DNA of 64,000 nucleotides, from contig NZ_FOYT01000002.1 in assembly GCF_900112175.1 (NCBI RefSeq), positions 434,001 through 498,000 of the forward strand, given 5' to 3'. The notes under the pieces are model-generated. The model did no database searches. It was not told where the DNA came from and was given only the letters and a program-made list of their open reading frames with translations. Numbering within the stretch: position 1 is the stretch's first letter; each line of letters opens with the position of its first letter. The stretch comes from Halogeometricum rufum (GTDB lineage Archaea; Halobacteriota; Halobacteria; Halobacteriales; Haloferacaceae). This document shows positions 16,306 through 26,398 of the stretch, in pieces. A program made the position numbers and the translations under genes.

Positions 16306-17433
16306 ATGACCGACGAGGACGACACCGTCGCGAGGCACCTCGACGACCGGCGCGAACGCCTGGACGACTACCTCGACCGCGAGGACCTCGACGCCGTCTG
16401 GTTCGCGCGGCCGAACTCCTTCTCGTGGCTCACCGGCGGGAGCAACGTCGTCTCCCGCGACGCCGACGTGGGCGTCGCCGCCGCCGGCTACGACCGCGAC
16501 GACGGGTGGGTCGTCGTCACCGACAACATCGAAGCCCAGCGACTCGCCGACGAGGAACTGCCCGACGAGTTCGCCGTCGAGGAGACGCCGTGGTACGAGT
16601 CCTCCCTCGCGGAGGCCGTCGCCGACCGGACGACCGGTCGCGCCGCGGCGGACTTCGACGTGCCCGGACTGGAGACGGTGGCGGCGAGCGAACTCCGCCA
16701 ACCGCTCTCCGCGACGGACGTCGACCGGTACCGTGACCTCGGCCACGACACCGCTGACGCCGTCGAACGGGTCGCCCGCGAACTCGAACCCGGCGACACC
16801 GAACACGAAGTCGCCGCCGCCCTGAAGATAGCGCTGGCGACCCGCGGCATCGACGCCCCCGTCGTCCTCGTCGGCGGGAGCGAACGCGCCCAGCAGTACC
16901 GCCACTACACGCCGACGTACGCGGAGTTGGGCGACTACGCCCTCCTCTCGGTGACGGCCGAACGCGGCGGCCTGTACGCGAGTACGACCCGGACCGTCGC
17001 GTTCGACCCGCCGGGGTGGCTGGCCGAACGGCACGCGAAGGCCCAGCAGGTGGAGACGAGTGCGCTGGCGGCGACGCAGGCCGTCGCCCGACTCGGCGGC
17101 ACCGCGGGCGGCGTCTTCGACAACATCGCGGCCGCCTACGAACACGTCGACTTCCCCGAGGAGTGGCGCGAACACCACCAGGGCGGGGCCGCGGGCTACG
17201 CCGGCCGCGAGTGGTTCGCCGCGCCCGACGCCGAGGAGGCGGTCCGGACCCCGATGGCGTACGCGTACAACCCGACGATTCGGGGGGCGAAGTCCGAGGA
17301 CACCGTCCTCGTGAGCGACGACGACGCCGAGGTGCTGACGACGACGGGCGAGTGGCCCACGCGCGCCGTCAAGGGGTGGGACCACGAGTTCGCCCTCGAA
17401 CGGCCGGAAGTGCTGCACATCGACCCGGAGTAG
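16306..17433 (+). CDS. M24 (creatinase/aminopeptidase P-like) protein lacking metal ligands
   Basis: A 375-residue protein with the two-domain creatinase/Xaa-Pro dipeptidase shape: an N-terminal domain (1-140) with WFARPNSFSWLTGGSNVV and a C-terminal pita-bread domain. The usual five metal ligands look absent. The first two Asp are replaced in LLSVTAERGGLYASTTRTV (the family has a D before G and D before TRT), the His position falls in GGAAGYAGREW, and the first Glu position reads AYAYNPTI. It is therefore probably not a peptidase. It may bind a small molecule or peptide. Start ATG 16306 chosen; the longer frame lacks sense upstream. Confidence 0.8.
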   Translation: MTDEDDTVARHLDDRRERLDDYLDREDLDAVWFARPNSFSWLTGGSNVVSRDADVGVAAAGYDRDDGWVVVTDNIEAQRLADEELPDEFAVEETPWYESSLAEAVADRTTGRAAADFDVPGLETVAASELRQPLSATDVDRYRDLGHDTADAVERVARELEPGDTEHEVAAALKIALATRGIDAPVVLVGGSERAQQYRHYTPTYAELGDYALLSVTAERGGLYASTTRTVAFDPPGWLAERHAKAQQVETSALAATQAVARLGGTAGGVFDNIAAAYEHVDFPEEWREHHQGGAAGYAGREWFAAPDAEEAVRTPMAYAYNPTIRGAKSEDTVLVSDDDAEVLTTTGEWPTRAVKGWDHEFALERPEVLHIDPE

Positions 17434-17559
17434 TCCCGGCGCCGGGGCGCGTCGGCGCGAGGCGACACTACTACTCGGAACCGAGTTGCATTTCGTCGTC
17501 TGTCGAAGCAGAGTTCGACAGTACGGTAGCTTTTTGAGGGCTCCGACGGTCCCTCCGGC

Positions 17560-19806
<2,247 letters not shown>

Positions 19807-19824
19807 CGCCGCTTTTTTGGTCCA

Positions 19825-19849
19825 CCGATGGACGCTGAGCGTCCATCGG
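19825..19849 (+). terminator. Hairpin after maeB (11-bp perfect stem)
   Basis: CCGATGGACGC, loop TGA, GCGTCCATCGG. A T-run (tttttt) lies just before it at 19813-19818, and there is no T-run directly after. It could stabilise the maeB mRNA 3' end, or be the end of the inserted segment. Confidence 0.5.
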
Positions 19850-19878
19850 ACCTCGATTCGCTGCGCTCAACGAGACAG

Positions 19879-19924
19879 CTTTTTGCGACGAGGCGTCCGC
19901 GGAGCGGACCCGAGTCGGAAAAAG
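19879..19924 (+). terminator. Imperfect 46-nt palindrome with T/A-rich ends
   Basis: Arms run from CTTTTT (19879-19884) through GTCCGC, loop GGA, to GCGGAC and AAAAAG (19919-19924), with a few mismatches and one bulge. On either strand it forms a long hairpin followed by a U-run, so it could end transcription in both directions. Confidence 0.5.
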
Positions 19925-19934
19925 GTGGTCGCTG

Positions 19935-19975
19935 AACCTCGCGGGCGTGGCCGTCGTGGACGCGCAGAACGAGTA
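19935..19975 (+). repeat. 41-bp direct repeat, copy 2 (orphan maeB 3' end)
   Basis: A perfect copy of 19765-19805. Here the frame reads through [13 protein letters not shown] to a TAG stop, where the functional gene uses TAA. Nothing upstream of it encodes malic enzyme, so it is an orphan gene tail. With copy 1 it brackets 129 bp holding the two hairpins. Confidence 0.92.
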
Positions 19976-20049
19976 GTCAGCGACACCTCTCTTCTGGCTC
20001 GTTCGGCTCTCTTTCGCCTCGTTTGACTCGCTTCCGATTCGCTCGACGC

Positions 20050-20742
20050 TCACCGAAACTCCAGCCACGCGACGCCCGCGGCCAACCCGGCGAAGAGCGG
20101 TGCCGCGAAGAGGACGAACGTCGCGCCGTCCGGCGGCGAGTAGCACGCCGCGAACGCGACGAACGCGAGCGCGGCGTACCCGCGCTGTCTGGTCGAGGTG
20201 TACCGACCGACGACGCCCGCGCGGACGGCGGCAGCGAGGAGGAACGGCGTCGCCGCCGCGGCGCCGAGGGCGACGGGGAAGAACAGCCACACCTCCGCGG
20301 CCCAGTAGGCGTCGAGGACCGGACGCCCCGAGGCGGACGCGACAGCGCCGACGACGTGCGGGAGTGCGACCCGACCGCAGACGGCGGCGACGGCGAACGC
20401 GACCGGAGCGACGGCGGCCTGTCGTCGGCCCCGCGAGAGGGAGACGCGCGCGTCGCGGCCCACCGCGCCGACGAGGACGATTGCCGCCGCGAACGCCCCC
20501 GCGAGCGTGCCGACTTCGACCGCGAGGCGGAACCCCGACTGGGGACGCGGGGAGAGGTCGACCGGGAGGACGGACGACGGGGCGACGGCGGTGAGGTCGA
20601 ACGCCGCCGCGAGGGCGGTGACGACGGCGGAGACGAGGAGGAAGACGGCTAAGAGCGCGCGGAGATGCCGGCGGGCCGACGCCCAGAGAGGACCGTCGGC
20701 GGTGCCGTCGAAGCCGTCGGCGGTGTAGTATTCGGAGGGCAT
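20050..20742 (-). CDS. Hypothetical membrane protein, 6 predicted TM segments
   Basis: A 230-residue membrane protein with a short Tyr/Asp-rich N-terminus (PSEYYTADGFDG) and about six hydrophobic segments (28-50, 75-95, 112-132, 148-175, 188-205, 208-226). Resembles in outline the short haloarchaeal membrane proteins of unknown function; no motif recognised. It ends 74 bp beyond the orphan maeB tail on the opposite strand. Confidence 0.7.
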   Translation of the reverse strand: MPSEYYTADGFDGTADGPLWASARRHLRALLAVFLLVSAVVTALAAAFDLTAVAPSSVLPVDLSPRPQSGFRLAVEVGTLAGAFAAAIVLVGAVGRDARVSLSRGRRQAAVAPVAFAVAAVCGRVALPHVVGAVASASGRPVLDAYWAAEVWLFFPVALGAAAATPFLLAAAVRAGVVGRYTSTRQRGYAALAFVAFAACYSPPDGATFVLFAAPLFAGLAAGVAWLEFR

Positions 20743-20862
20743 CGGCAGAGCGTCTCGGGACGGCGACTATCAACTTTCTGTCCCCGCCCGCGGGGAACCG
20801 GTCGTCCGCCGGCCGCGCACAGCGTGCGTAGCTTCACGTCGTCGCTCGCCGACGCTCACGCG

Positions 20863-21657
20863 ATGACAGTCCCACCGGGCGACCCGGCGTCGCTCTCGTT
20901 CGCACTGGTCGTGGCCGCCGTCGTCGCGTTCGGCGGGTTCGTCACCGGGCTGAACGGGTTCGGGTTCGCCGTCGTGGGCACGTCGCTGTTGGCGTTCGTG
21001 ATGGACCCCCAGACGGCAGTGACGACGATGATTCTCCCGATACTCGCCGCGAACGTCTCCCTCGTCCGCGAACTCGACCGAGACGGCTTCGTCTCGTGCG
21101 TCCGACGGTTCTGGCCCTACGTGGGCGCGGCGCTGGTCGGAACCGTCCTCGGCATGCTGTCGCTGTCCATCGTACCGACGCGACCGCTAGCGCTCGGACT
21201 CGGCCTGTTCGTCCTCGCCTACGTCGCACTCTCGCAGGAGCGAGTCGAGATTCCGGGCGAGTCGCTGCTCAGACGGCGCTGTTTCGTCGACACCGGGGCG
21301 ACGAAGGCGGCGCTCGGATTCGTCTCCGGCGCCGTCTTCGGCGTCTCGAACGTCGGCGTGCAGGTGGTCGCCTACCTGAAGAGTCTGGACCTGGACCGGG
21401 AGACGTTCGTCGGCGTCGTCGCCATGGTGTTCCTCGGCGTCTCCGTGGTCCGCATCGGCACGGCGGCGGTGCTCGGACTGTACGACGGCGGGGGCCTGTT
21501 CGCCGTCTCCGCGGCGGCGGCGGTGCCGGGACTCGCCGGCGTCGCCGTCGGCAAGCGCGTCCGGCCGGCCGTCCCCGAGTCGTCTCAGCGGGCGGCGACG
21601 TTCGGACTCTTGGCCGTCATCGGCGTCCGACTGACGCTCTCGGGTGCGGGGCTGTGA
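20863..21657 (+). CDS. TauE/SafE family sulfite/sulfonate exporter-like permease
   Basis: A 264-residue membrane protein with seven to eight hydrophobic segments. It shows two TauE/SafE half-repeats: FGGFVTGLNGFGFAVVGTSLL near residue 30 and GFVSGAVFGVSNVGVQVVAYL near 150, each with the glycine-rich kinked helix of the family. Members move sulfite, organosulfonates or sulfoacetate; the substrate here is unknown. ATG 20863 (MTVPPGDPAS) chosen because the in-frame region upstream overlaps the neighbour's promoter and is arginine-rich. Confidence 0.87.
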   Translation: MTVPPGDPASLSFALVVAAVVAFGGFVTGLNGFGFAVVGTSLLAFVMDPQTAVTTMILPILAANVSLVRELDRDGFVSCVRRFWPYVGAALVGTVLGMLSLSIVPTRPLALGLGLFVLAYVALSQERVEIPGESLLRRRCFVDTGATKAALGFVSGAVFGVSNVGVQVVAYLKSLDLDRETFVGVVAMVFLGVSVVRIGTAAVLGLYDGGGLFAVSAAAAVPGLAGVAVGKRVRPAVPESSQRAATFGLLAVIGVRLTLSGAGL

Positions 21658-21678
21658 GCGGACGCGGTGGGCGGACGC

Positions 21679-22329
21679 TCAGTCGCTCGCGCTCCCCTCG
21701 AACCGCGACGGCGGCGGGAACTGCGGGTCGTCCGTCTCGGCGTCGGCGGGTTCGACCGGAGAGAGCGTGTCCGGCATCACGCAGCGCTGTTTCTTCCGGT
21801 TGACGTGCGCGTACTCGTCGGGCGCGTTCGCCAGCGGATGCGCCGGGTTCTCCCGGCCGTCGATGCGCGCGGCGCGGAGTTCGGCGAACCCGGCGATGCG
21901 GGCGCGGATGCCCCGCCAGTGGTTCTCGCTGCCGGCGGGCACCGACGTGGGTCGTCGCCGTCGCCAGTCGGGGTCCGCGGCGGCGAGGACTTCGGTGTTG
22001 ACGTTCGCCGCGAGGGCGTCGTGGTCGATGAGGACGCCGACGCGCGCGTTCGGCGGCGCGCGGGCGGCGAGGACGTCGAGACCCAGGTGTAACGCGCGGT
22101 ACTCGGAGACGTTGTTGTTCGGAGCCGTGTCGGGGAGGGCGACCCGCGCCACGCGCGTCCCGTCGCACGTCTCGATGACGACGCCGAGTCCGCCGTCACC
22201 GGTCGGTCGATAGGAGCCGTCGGTGGCGACGTAGAAGTGGCGGTGATGTGTGCGCGGCGGGTGCGCGATGTGCGGCGTGGGTGACTCGTCGAACAAGTCT
22301 CGAAGGGATTGACGGCCGTGAACGGCCAT
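21679..22329 (-). CDS. rnhA: RNase HI-like ribonuclease (haloarchaeal type)
   Basis: A 216-residue protein with an RNase H fold, which cuts the RNA strand of RNA-DNA hybrids. Catalytic carboxylates are seen in YVATDGSYRP (first Asp), NNNVSEYRALHLGL (Glu), and VLIDHDALA (second Asp); a candidate fourth acidic residue is in ANAPDEYAHV. An N-terminal extension (about 32 residues) and a Pro/Glu-rich C-tail are extra. Type 1 RNase HI enzymes were first shown in archaea with haloarchaeal proteins. It is divergent from the CBS gene. Confidence 0.85.
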   Translation of the reverse strand: MAVHGRQSLRDLFDESPTPHIAHPPRTHHRHFYVATDGSYRPTGDGGLGVVIETCDGTRVARVALPDTAPNNNVSEYRALHLGLDVLAARAPPNARVGVLIDHDALAANVNTEVLAAADPDWRRRRPTSVPAGSENHWRGIRARIAGFAELRAARIDGRENPAHPLANAPDEYAHVNRKKQRCVMPDTLSPVEPADAETDDPQFPPPSRFEGSASD

Positions 22330-22353
22330 ATCCCCCGTAATCGGTCACGAAAC

Positions 22354-22363
22354 TTAAATATAT
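22354..22363 (+). promoter_or_regulatory. TATA box in the rnhA/CBS divergent region
   Basis: TTAAATATAT is the strongest AT run between the two divergent genes. It is 46 nt before the first possible ATG (22400) of the CBS gene and 25-34 nt before the rnhA ATG (22329) on the other strand, so it may serve either or both directions. Confidence 0.5.
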
Positions 22364-22426
22364 CCCGCGTTTGCAGCGGTCGCGGTAAGGAACAGACAGA
22401 TGCCCGTCGTTCACGTACGGACGGGT

Positions 22427-22927
22427 ATGGAACTCACCGCCCGCGAACTGATGACGACGGACGTCGAGACGGCGGCGCCGGACGACGACGTGAGCGAGGT
22501 GCTCGGCCGCCTCGCCCGCGCAGACTTCAACGGCTTCCCCGTCGTCGACGACGAGGGACGGGTCGTCGGCATCGTAACCCAACGGGACCTCGTGGAACTG
22601 TTCCAGACGAAAGACCGGACGCTGTGGATACCCATCGGTTTCCCGCCGTTCATGGAGACGCTGACCTACGCCATCGACGTCTCGTGGGACGACCTGGACC
22701 TCGGCGTGGACCTGTTGAAGAACGCCAACAAACCCATCAGCGACGTGATGACCGCTGACGTGGTGACGGTCGGTCCCGAGGCCGACCTCGAAACCCTCCT
22801 CGACCTCCTCGCGGACGACGCCCGGGACATCAACCGACTCCCGGTGGTCGAGGACGGGCGTCTCGTCGGCATCGTCGCCCGACAGGACGTGCTCCGCGCG
22901 ATTCGCGACCGACGCCGCGGCGACTGA
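22427..22927 (+). CDS. CBS-domain pair protein
   Basis: A 166-residue protein made of two CBS domains (about 6-60 and 100-160), which usually bind adenine nucleotides or S-adenosylmethionine as energy or metabolite sensors. Each repeat has the typical start (ARELMTTDVETAAPDD; ISDVMTADVVTVGPEAD) and end (GRVVGIVTQRDLV; GRLVGIVARQDVL). No catalytic domain is attached. An in-frame ATG at 22400 would add nine residues; 22427 (MELTARELM) matches the usual family start. Partner protein unknown. Confidence 0.87.
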   Translation: MELTARELMTTDVETAAPDDDVSEVLGRLARADFNGFPVVDDEGRVVGIVTQRDLVELFQTKDRTLWIPIGFPPFMETLTYAIDVSWDDLDLGVDLLKNANKPISDVMTADVVTVGPEADLETLLDLLADDARDINRLPVVEDGRLVGIVARQDVLRAIRDRRRGD

Positions 22928-23048
22928 GGGCGCGCGGGCACTCGCGCGAAGTCCGACGCCGCACGACGGTCCGGGCCGCGACTTTCGCTCTCCGGCAGAC
23001 GAGGTGGCCGAACGAAACGTTGAGGGGGGCGGCCGACCGACCGCAGGT

Positions 23049-23996
23049 GTGAGCCGCTATCGCAATCTCGGCCTGTTCCTCTTTCTCGCCGCGGTGTGGG
23101 GTGCGGCGTTCATGGCCATCAAGGCCGGCCTCGGGACGCCCGGCGACCCCGGCGGGTTCTTCGAGACGCCCGTGCTGTTCGCCGCGATTCGCTACGACGT
23201 CGCCGGCGTGTTGATGCTCGGCTACGCCGTCTACGCCACCGACCACGCGATTCCGAGCGGCCGCGACGAGTGGACCACCGTCGTCGTCGGCTCCGTCCTC
23301 ATCATGGCGGGCTACCACGCCCTCCTGTTCGTCGGCGAGACGGACCCCGCCGTCACCTCCGCGGCCGCCGCGGTCATCGTCAGCCTGAGTCCCGTCCTCA
23401 CGGCGGGGTTCGCCCGCGCGTTCCTCCCGTCCGACACGCTCTCGGTCCTCGGTGCCGCCGGTTTGCTCTTGGGACTCGTCGGCGTCGTCGTCCTCTCGAA
23501 CCCCGACCCGAACAACCTGCTGTCGGGCGGCACCGTCGCCAAACTCCTCATCTTCGGCGCGGCGGTGAGTTTCGCGCTCGGATCGGTGCTCACCCGCCGC
23601 ATCGACGCCGACTTCCCCATCGAGACGATGGAGGCGTGGACGATGCTCGGCGGCGCCCTGCTGATGCACGTCGTCAGCGTCGGCATCGGCGAGTCCGCCG
23701 CCGACGTGACGTGGACGACGGACTCGCTTCTGGCCGTCGGCTACCTCTCGGTGGTGGCCAGCGCCATCGGCTTCCTCGTCTACTTCGACCTCTTGGAGCG
23801 CCTCGGCCCCATCGAGATAAACCTCGTCTCCTACGTCGCGCCCGTGTTCGCGGCGCTCACGGGGTGGGCGTTCCTCGGCGAACTGCCGACGGTGTACACC
23901 GTCGTCGGCTTCGTCGTCATCTTCGCCGGCTTCCTCCTCCTGAAACGGGAGAGCCTGCGGCGAGAACTGCCTCGCATCCGCAGAGCGCTGTCCTGA
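23049..23996 (+). CDS. EamA/DMT superfamily transporter
   Basis: A 315-residue inner membrane protein with ten hydrophobic segments in two EamA halves (about 8-140 and 155-305). The first half opens with LFLFLAAVWGAAFMAIKAGL and the second with the glycine-rich ISFALGSVLT-type helix (here VSFALGSVLTRRI). These carriers export amino acids or metabolites; substrate unknown. GTG 23049 (MSRYRNLG) is preferred; an earlier GTG at 23004 would add 15 mostly hydrophilic residues. Confidence 0.88.
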   Translation: MSRYRNLGLFLFLAAVWGAAFMAIKAGLGTPGDPGGFFETPVLFAAIRYDVAGVLMLGYAVYATDHAIPSGRDEWTTVVVGSVLIMAGYHALLFVGETDPAVTSAAAAVIVSLSPVLTAGFARAFLPSDTLSVLGAAGLLLGLVGVVVLSNPDPNNLLSGGTVAKLLIFGAAVSFALGSVLTRRIDADFPIETMEAWTMLGGALLMHVVSVGIGESAADVTWTTDSLLAVGYLSVVASAIGFLVYFDLLERLGPIEINLVSYVAPVFAALTGWAFLGELPTVYTVVGFVVIFAGFLLLKRESLRRELPRIRRALS

Positions 23997-24117
23997 CCGG
24001 AGGCGCTCTCGAGCGGTCGTCCGACGAGACGCGGGGCGGTCGGGTGGACTCTCTCGTCCGGGCGGCGTTCCGCCACACGCCTCAAGTGGCGGAGGAACCT
24101 ACCGGGTTACCGACCGC

Positions 24118-24249
24118 ATGCGTACCGAGACTGACCGACCGGTTCCGGGGAACGCGCCGTCGCTCTCGGTCCGAGCCGAAGTCCGGGCCGATGCCGCGCG
24201 ACGGGCGACAGAACCGAACGAGGCGAACGGAGGCCGGTCGCGGCGATGA
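24118..24249 (+). CDS. Possible 43-residue ORF coupled to the PAP2 gene
   Basis: An ATG at 24118 opens 43 codons ending in TGA 24247-24249, which overlaps the PAP2 start ATG (24246) as ATGA. The peptide is Arg/Ala/Glu-rich (start MRTETDRPVPG) with no membrane segment or known motif. The overlap suggests translational coupling, but composition alone does not prove coding, and it may be a non-functional leader frame. Confidence 0.25.
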   Translation: MRTETDRPVPGNAPSLSVRAEVRADAARRATEPNEANGGRSRR

Positions 24250-25253
24250 GAGAGGCCGTGCTGGGCTCCGACGGTGACCGACCGAGCAGGTGGACCGTCG
24301 CGCTCGCCGCGGCCGCCGCCGTCGGCGTCGTCCTCGCGTCCGCCTTCGCGTTCGACATCGCCGTCCCGAACCGAGGTATCGGCGTCTTTCAGCTCCTCTC
24401 GTCGCCGACGAGCGCCACGCTCGCGGTTGCCGGACTGGTCACGCAGTTCGGCGACCCGTGGTTCCTCCTCCTCACCGCGACCCTGCTCTACCTCCTCGGA
24501 ACGGAGCGCTCGCTCGTTCAGCGACCGCGCGAGGGCGCGTTCGTCCTCGCGGTGACGTTCGCGGCGTTCTCCTTCATCGACCTCCTCAAGAACGTCTTCG
24601 TCGCGCCGCGTCCGCCCGGTGCCGGAACGGTGGCGCTCCCGACCTGGCTCCCGGCCGTCCTCGCCGGGCCGTTCCGGAGTATCACGACCGGCACGGGGTA
24701 CGCGTTCCCGAGCGGACACGCCCTCGGGACGACCGCCGTCTTCGCCGCGCTGGCCTACCGGCTGGAGGCCGGGTCGGGAGCCACCCGGTGGACGGTAGCT
24801 CTCGTCGGGGTACTGCTCGTGGCCGCGTCCCGAATCGTCCTCGGCGTGCACTTCTTCGTCGACATCGCCGTGGGTCTCCTCGCCGGCGCGAGCCTGTTCG
24901 CGGCCGCCGCCGCCGTCGGGAGCCGGGACCCGCTCCGCGTGTTCGCGCTCGGGTCGATACTCGGCGTCCTGGCGGTCGTCGCGAGCGCCGTCTCCCCGGC
25001 CGGCGAAGTCTGGAAGGCCGGGCAGTGGCTCGGCGGGTCCGTCGGCGCAGGAATCGCCTGGTACGTCGTCCGACCGTCCTCGCAACTCAGCCTCCGCGAG
25101 ACGGTCGCCGCCGGCGTCCCCGTCGCCGTCCTCTGGGTCGGAGTCTACGTCACCTCGCCGCCGCTTCTCGTGACCGTCGTCGGCACCGCCGTCGCGGCGG
25201 GCGTCACGATAGCGGCACCGACGCTCGCCGGACGGGCGGTGGAGCCGAGCTAA
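24246..25253 (+). CDS. PAP2-family membrane phosphatase
   Basis: A 335-residue integral membrane phosphatase. The three PAP2 motifs are present: KNVFVAPRP (motif 1, about 117-125), PSGH in YAFPSGHALG (motif 2, about 157-160), and SRIVLGVHFFVD (motif 3, about 195-206). The catalytic site would face outside and dephosphorylate lipid phosphates or pyrophosphates, such as isoprenoid-PP. A further C-terminal block of about four membrane segments is a common haloarchaeal extension. Confidence 0.9.
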   Translation: MREAVLGSDGDRPSRWTVALAAAAAVGVVLASAFAFDIAVPNRGIGVFQLLSSPTSATLAVAGLVTQFGDPWFLLLTATLLYLLGTERSLVQRPREGAFVLAVTFAAFSFIDLLKNVFVAPRPPGAGTVALPTWLPAVLAGPFRSITTGTGYAFPSGHALGTTAVFAALAYRLEAGSGATRWTVALVGVLLVAASRIVLGVHFFVDIAVGLLAGASLFAAAAAVGSRDPLRVFALGSILGVLAVVASAVSPAGEVWKAGQWLGGSVGAGIAWYVVRPSSQLSLRETVAAGVPVAVLWVGVYVTSPPLLVTVVGTAVAAGVTIAAPTLAGRAVEPS

Positions 25254-25324
25254 CGCCCGGTCCCGGGGTCGAGACGCTCGGCTCCGTCGGCACGAGATCC
25301 GTCGCCTCGCCCGAGGCGGGCGGC

Positions 25325-25606
25325 CTACGAGTCGGCGCGCGTCGCCTCGACGACTTCGGCGACCATCGTCCACCCGTCCTCGTCGGCTCCCTTCCGGCCG
25401 AGGAGGACGGACTCGTTGTCCGCCGAGGTGACGAGACGGTACTCGGCGTCGTCGTCCACCCGTTCGCCCTCCGCCTGAAACTCCTGCTGGAAGAACTCGG
25501 TGCTGTGCATGCGGTAGACGGCCGACGACCCGTCGTCCAACGTGAGGCGCACGGGGTTCGGCGAGACGTTGTGGATGCGCTTCGCGACGTCGTTGAGGTC
25601 TGCCAT
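25325..25606 (-). CDS. Conserved haloarchaeal protein, 93 residues
   Basis: A small soluble acidic protein starting MADLNDVAKRIHNVSPN (ATG 25606) with beta-rich composition (VRLTLDDGSSAVYRM, YRLVTSADNESVLLGRK). It looks like the small conserved haloarchaeal proteins with a single antiparallel beta domain; no function is recognised. The nine-residue upstream extension is Arg-rich and unlikely. It converges on the PAP2 gene and lies 67 bp beyond the kinase-like gene, same strand. Confidence 0.7.
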   Translation of the reverse strand: MADLNDVAKRIHNVSPNPVRLTLDDGSSAVYRMHSTEFFQQEFQAEGERVDDDAEYRLVTSADNESVLLGRKGADEDGWTMVAEVVEATRADS

Positions 25607-25673
25607 GCGCGGACGGAGGCGCCGTCGGCCCAAAAGTCCGACTCCGAGGACGCCGCGGCGGCGAGTGACTCGA

Positions 25674-26285
25674 CTACAGTTCGACGTCCGGGGTGTGGAA
25701 CGCGCCCTCGTCCACCTCGGCGTCGTACTCCTCGACGGCCGTGAGGACGATTTCGAGCAGGGCCTCGGGACTCCACCGCGCGGTGTTGACGCGGAGGTCG
25801 TAGAACGACTGGTCGGAGACGTCGATGCCGTAGTACGACTCGTACCGGCCCGCCTCGCTCACCTCGCGGACGCGCATCTCGGCCCCCATCTCCTCGCGGT
25901 CGGCCGTCCGTTCGACGCGGACCTCCTCGGGCGCGTCGAGCCAGATTCGCAGGTCCGCCCGGTTGCCCGCCAGCCACCCGGCGAGGCGCGACTCGAGGAC
26001 GAACGCCTTGTTCGCCGTCCCCCACTGCTCGGCGATGGTGCGGAGGCGACGGTCCAGCGCCCGGTCTATCTCGTCGGACTCGTCGGCCTTGGCGATGAGT
26101 TGCGAGAGCGACATCCCGCGCTCTTCGGCGAGTTCGCGGAAGATGTCGCCGCCGGAGACGTACCCGCAGTCGAGCGACCGCGAGAGGCCTTCGCACAGCG
26201 TCGTCGCCCCGCATCCCGGCGGGCCGGAGACGGTGATGAACAGGTTGCTATCGACGGACCGTCCCGCTGCGGCGTCTTCCTCCAT
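25674..26285 (-). CDS. Cytidylate-kinase-like P-loop protein with degenerate Walker A
   Basis: A protein of about 203 residues (ATG 26285; another at 26306) with the archaeal cytidylate kinase/AAA_33 layout: FITVSGPPGCGATTL, YVSGGDIFRELA, an LID-like arginine region, and LRIWLDAPEEVRVERTADRE. The Walker A lysine is replaced: GPPGCGATT has Ala (codon GCG) where GK[ST] is expected. The rest is well kept, so the loss is unlikely to be decay of a dead gene. It may bind nucleotides weakly, or have another role. The true cmk should be elsewhere in the genome. Confidence 0.8.
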   Translation of the reverse strand: MEEDAAAGRSVDSNLFITVSGPPGCGATTLCEGLSRSLDCGYVSGGDIFRELAEERGMSLSQLIAKADESDEIDRALDRRLRTIAEQWGTANKAFVLESRLAGWLAGNRADLRIWLDAPEEVRVERTADREEMGAEMRVREVSEAGRYESYYGIDVSDQSFYDLRVNTARWSPEALLEIVLTAVEEYDAEVDEGAFHTPDVEL

Positions 26286-26398
26286 CATTGACGTTCGGGT
26301 CGTCACCCTACGACCACAAAAAGCCGCTGACGAGCGTCTGCCGTGCTAGTGGGTCTGTCTCCCGCCGCCGCGACGACCGCTTCGCCCGAACGCGGCGG

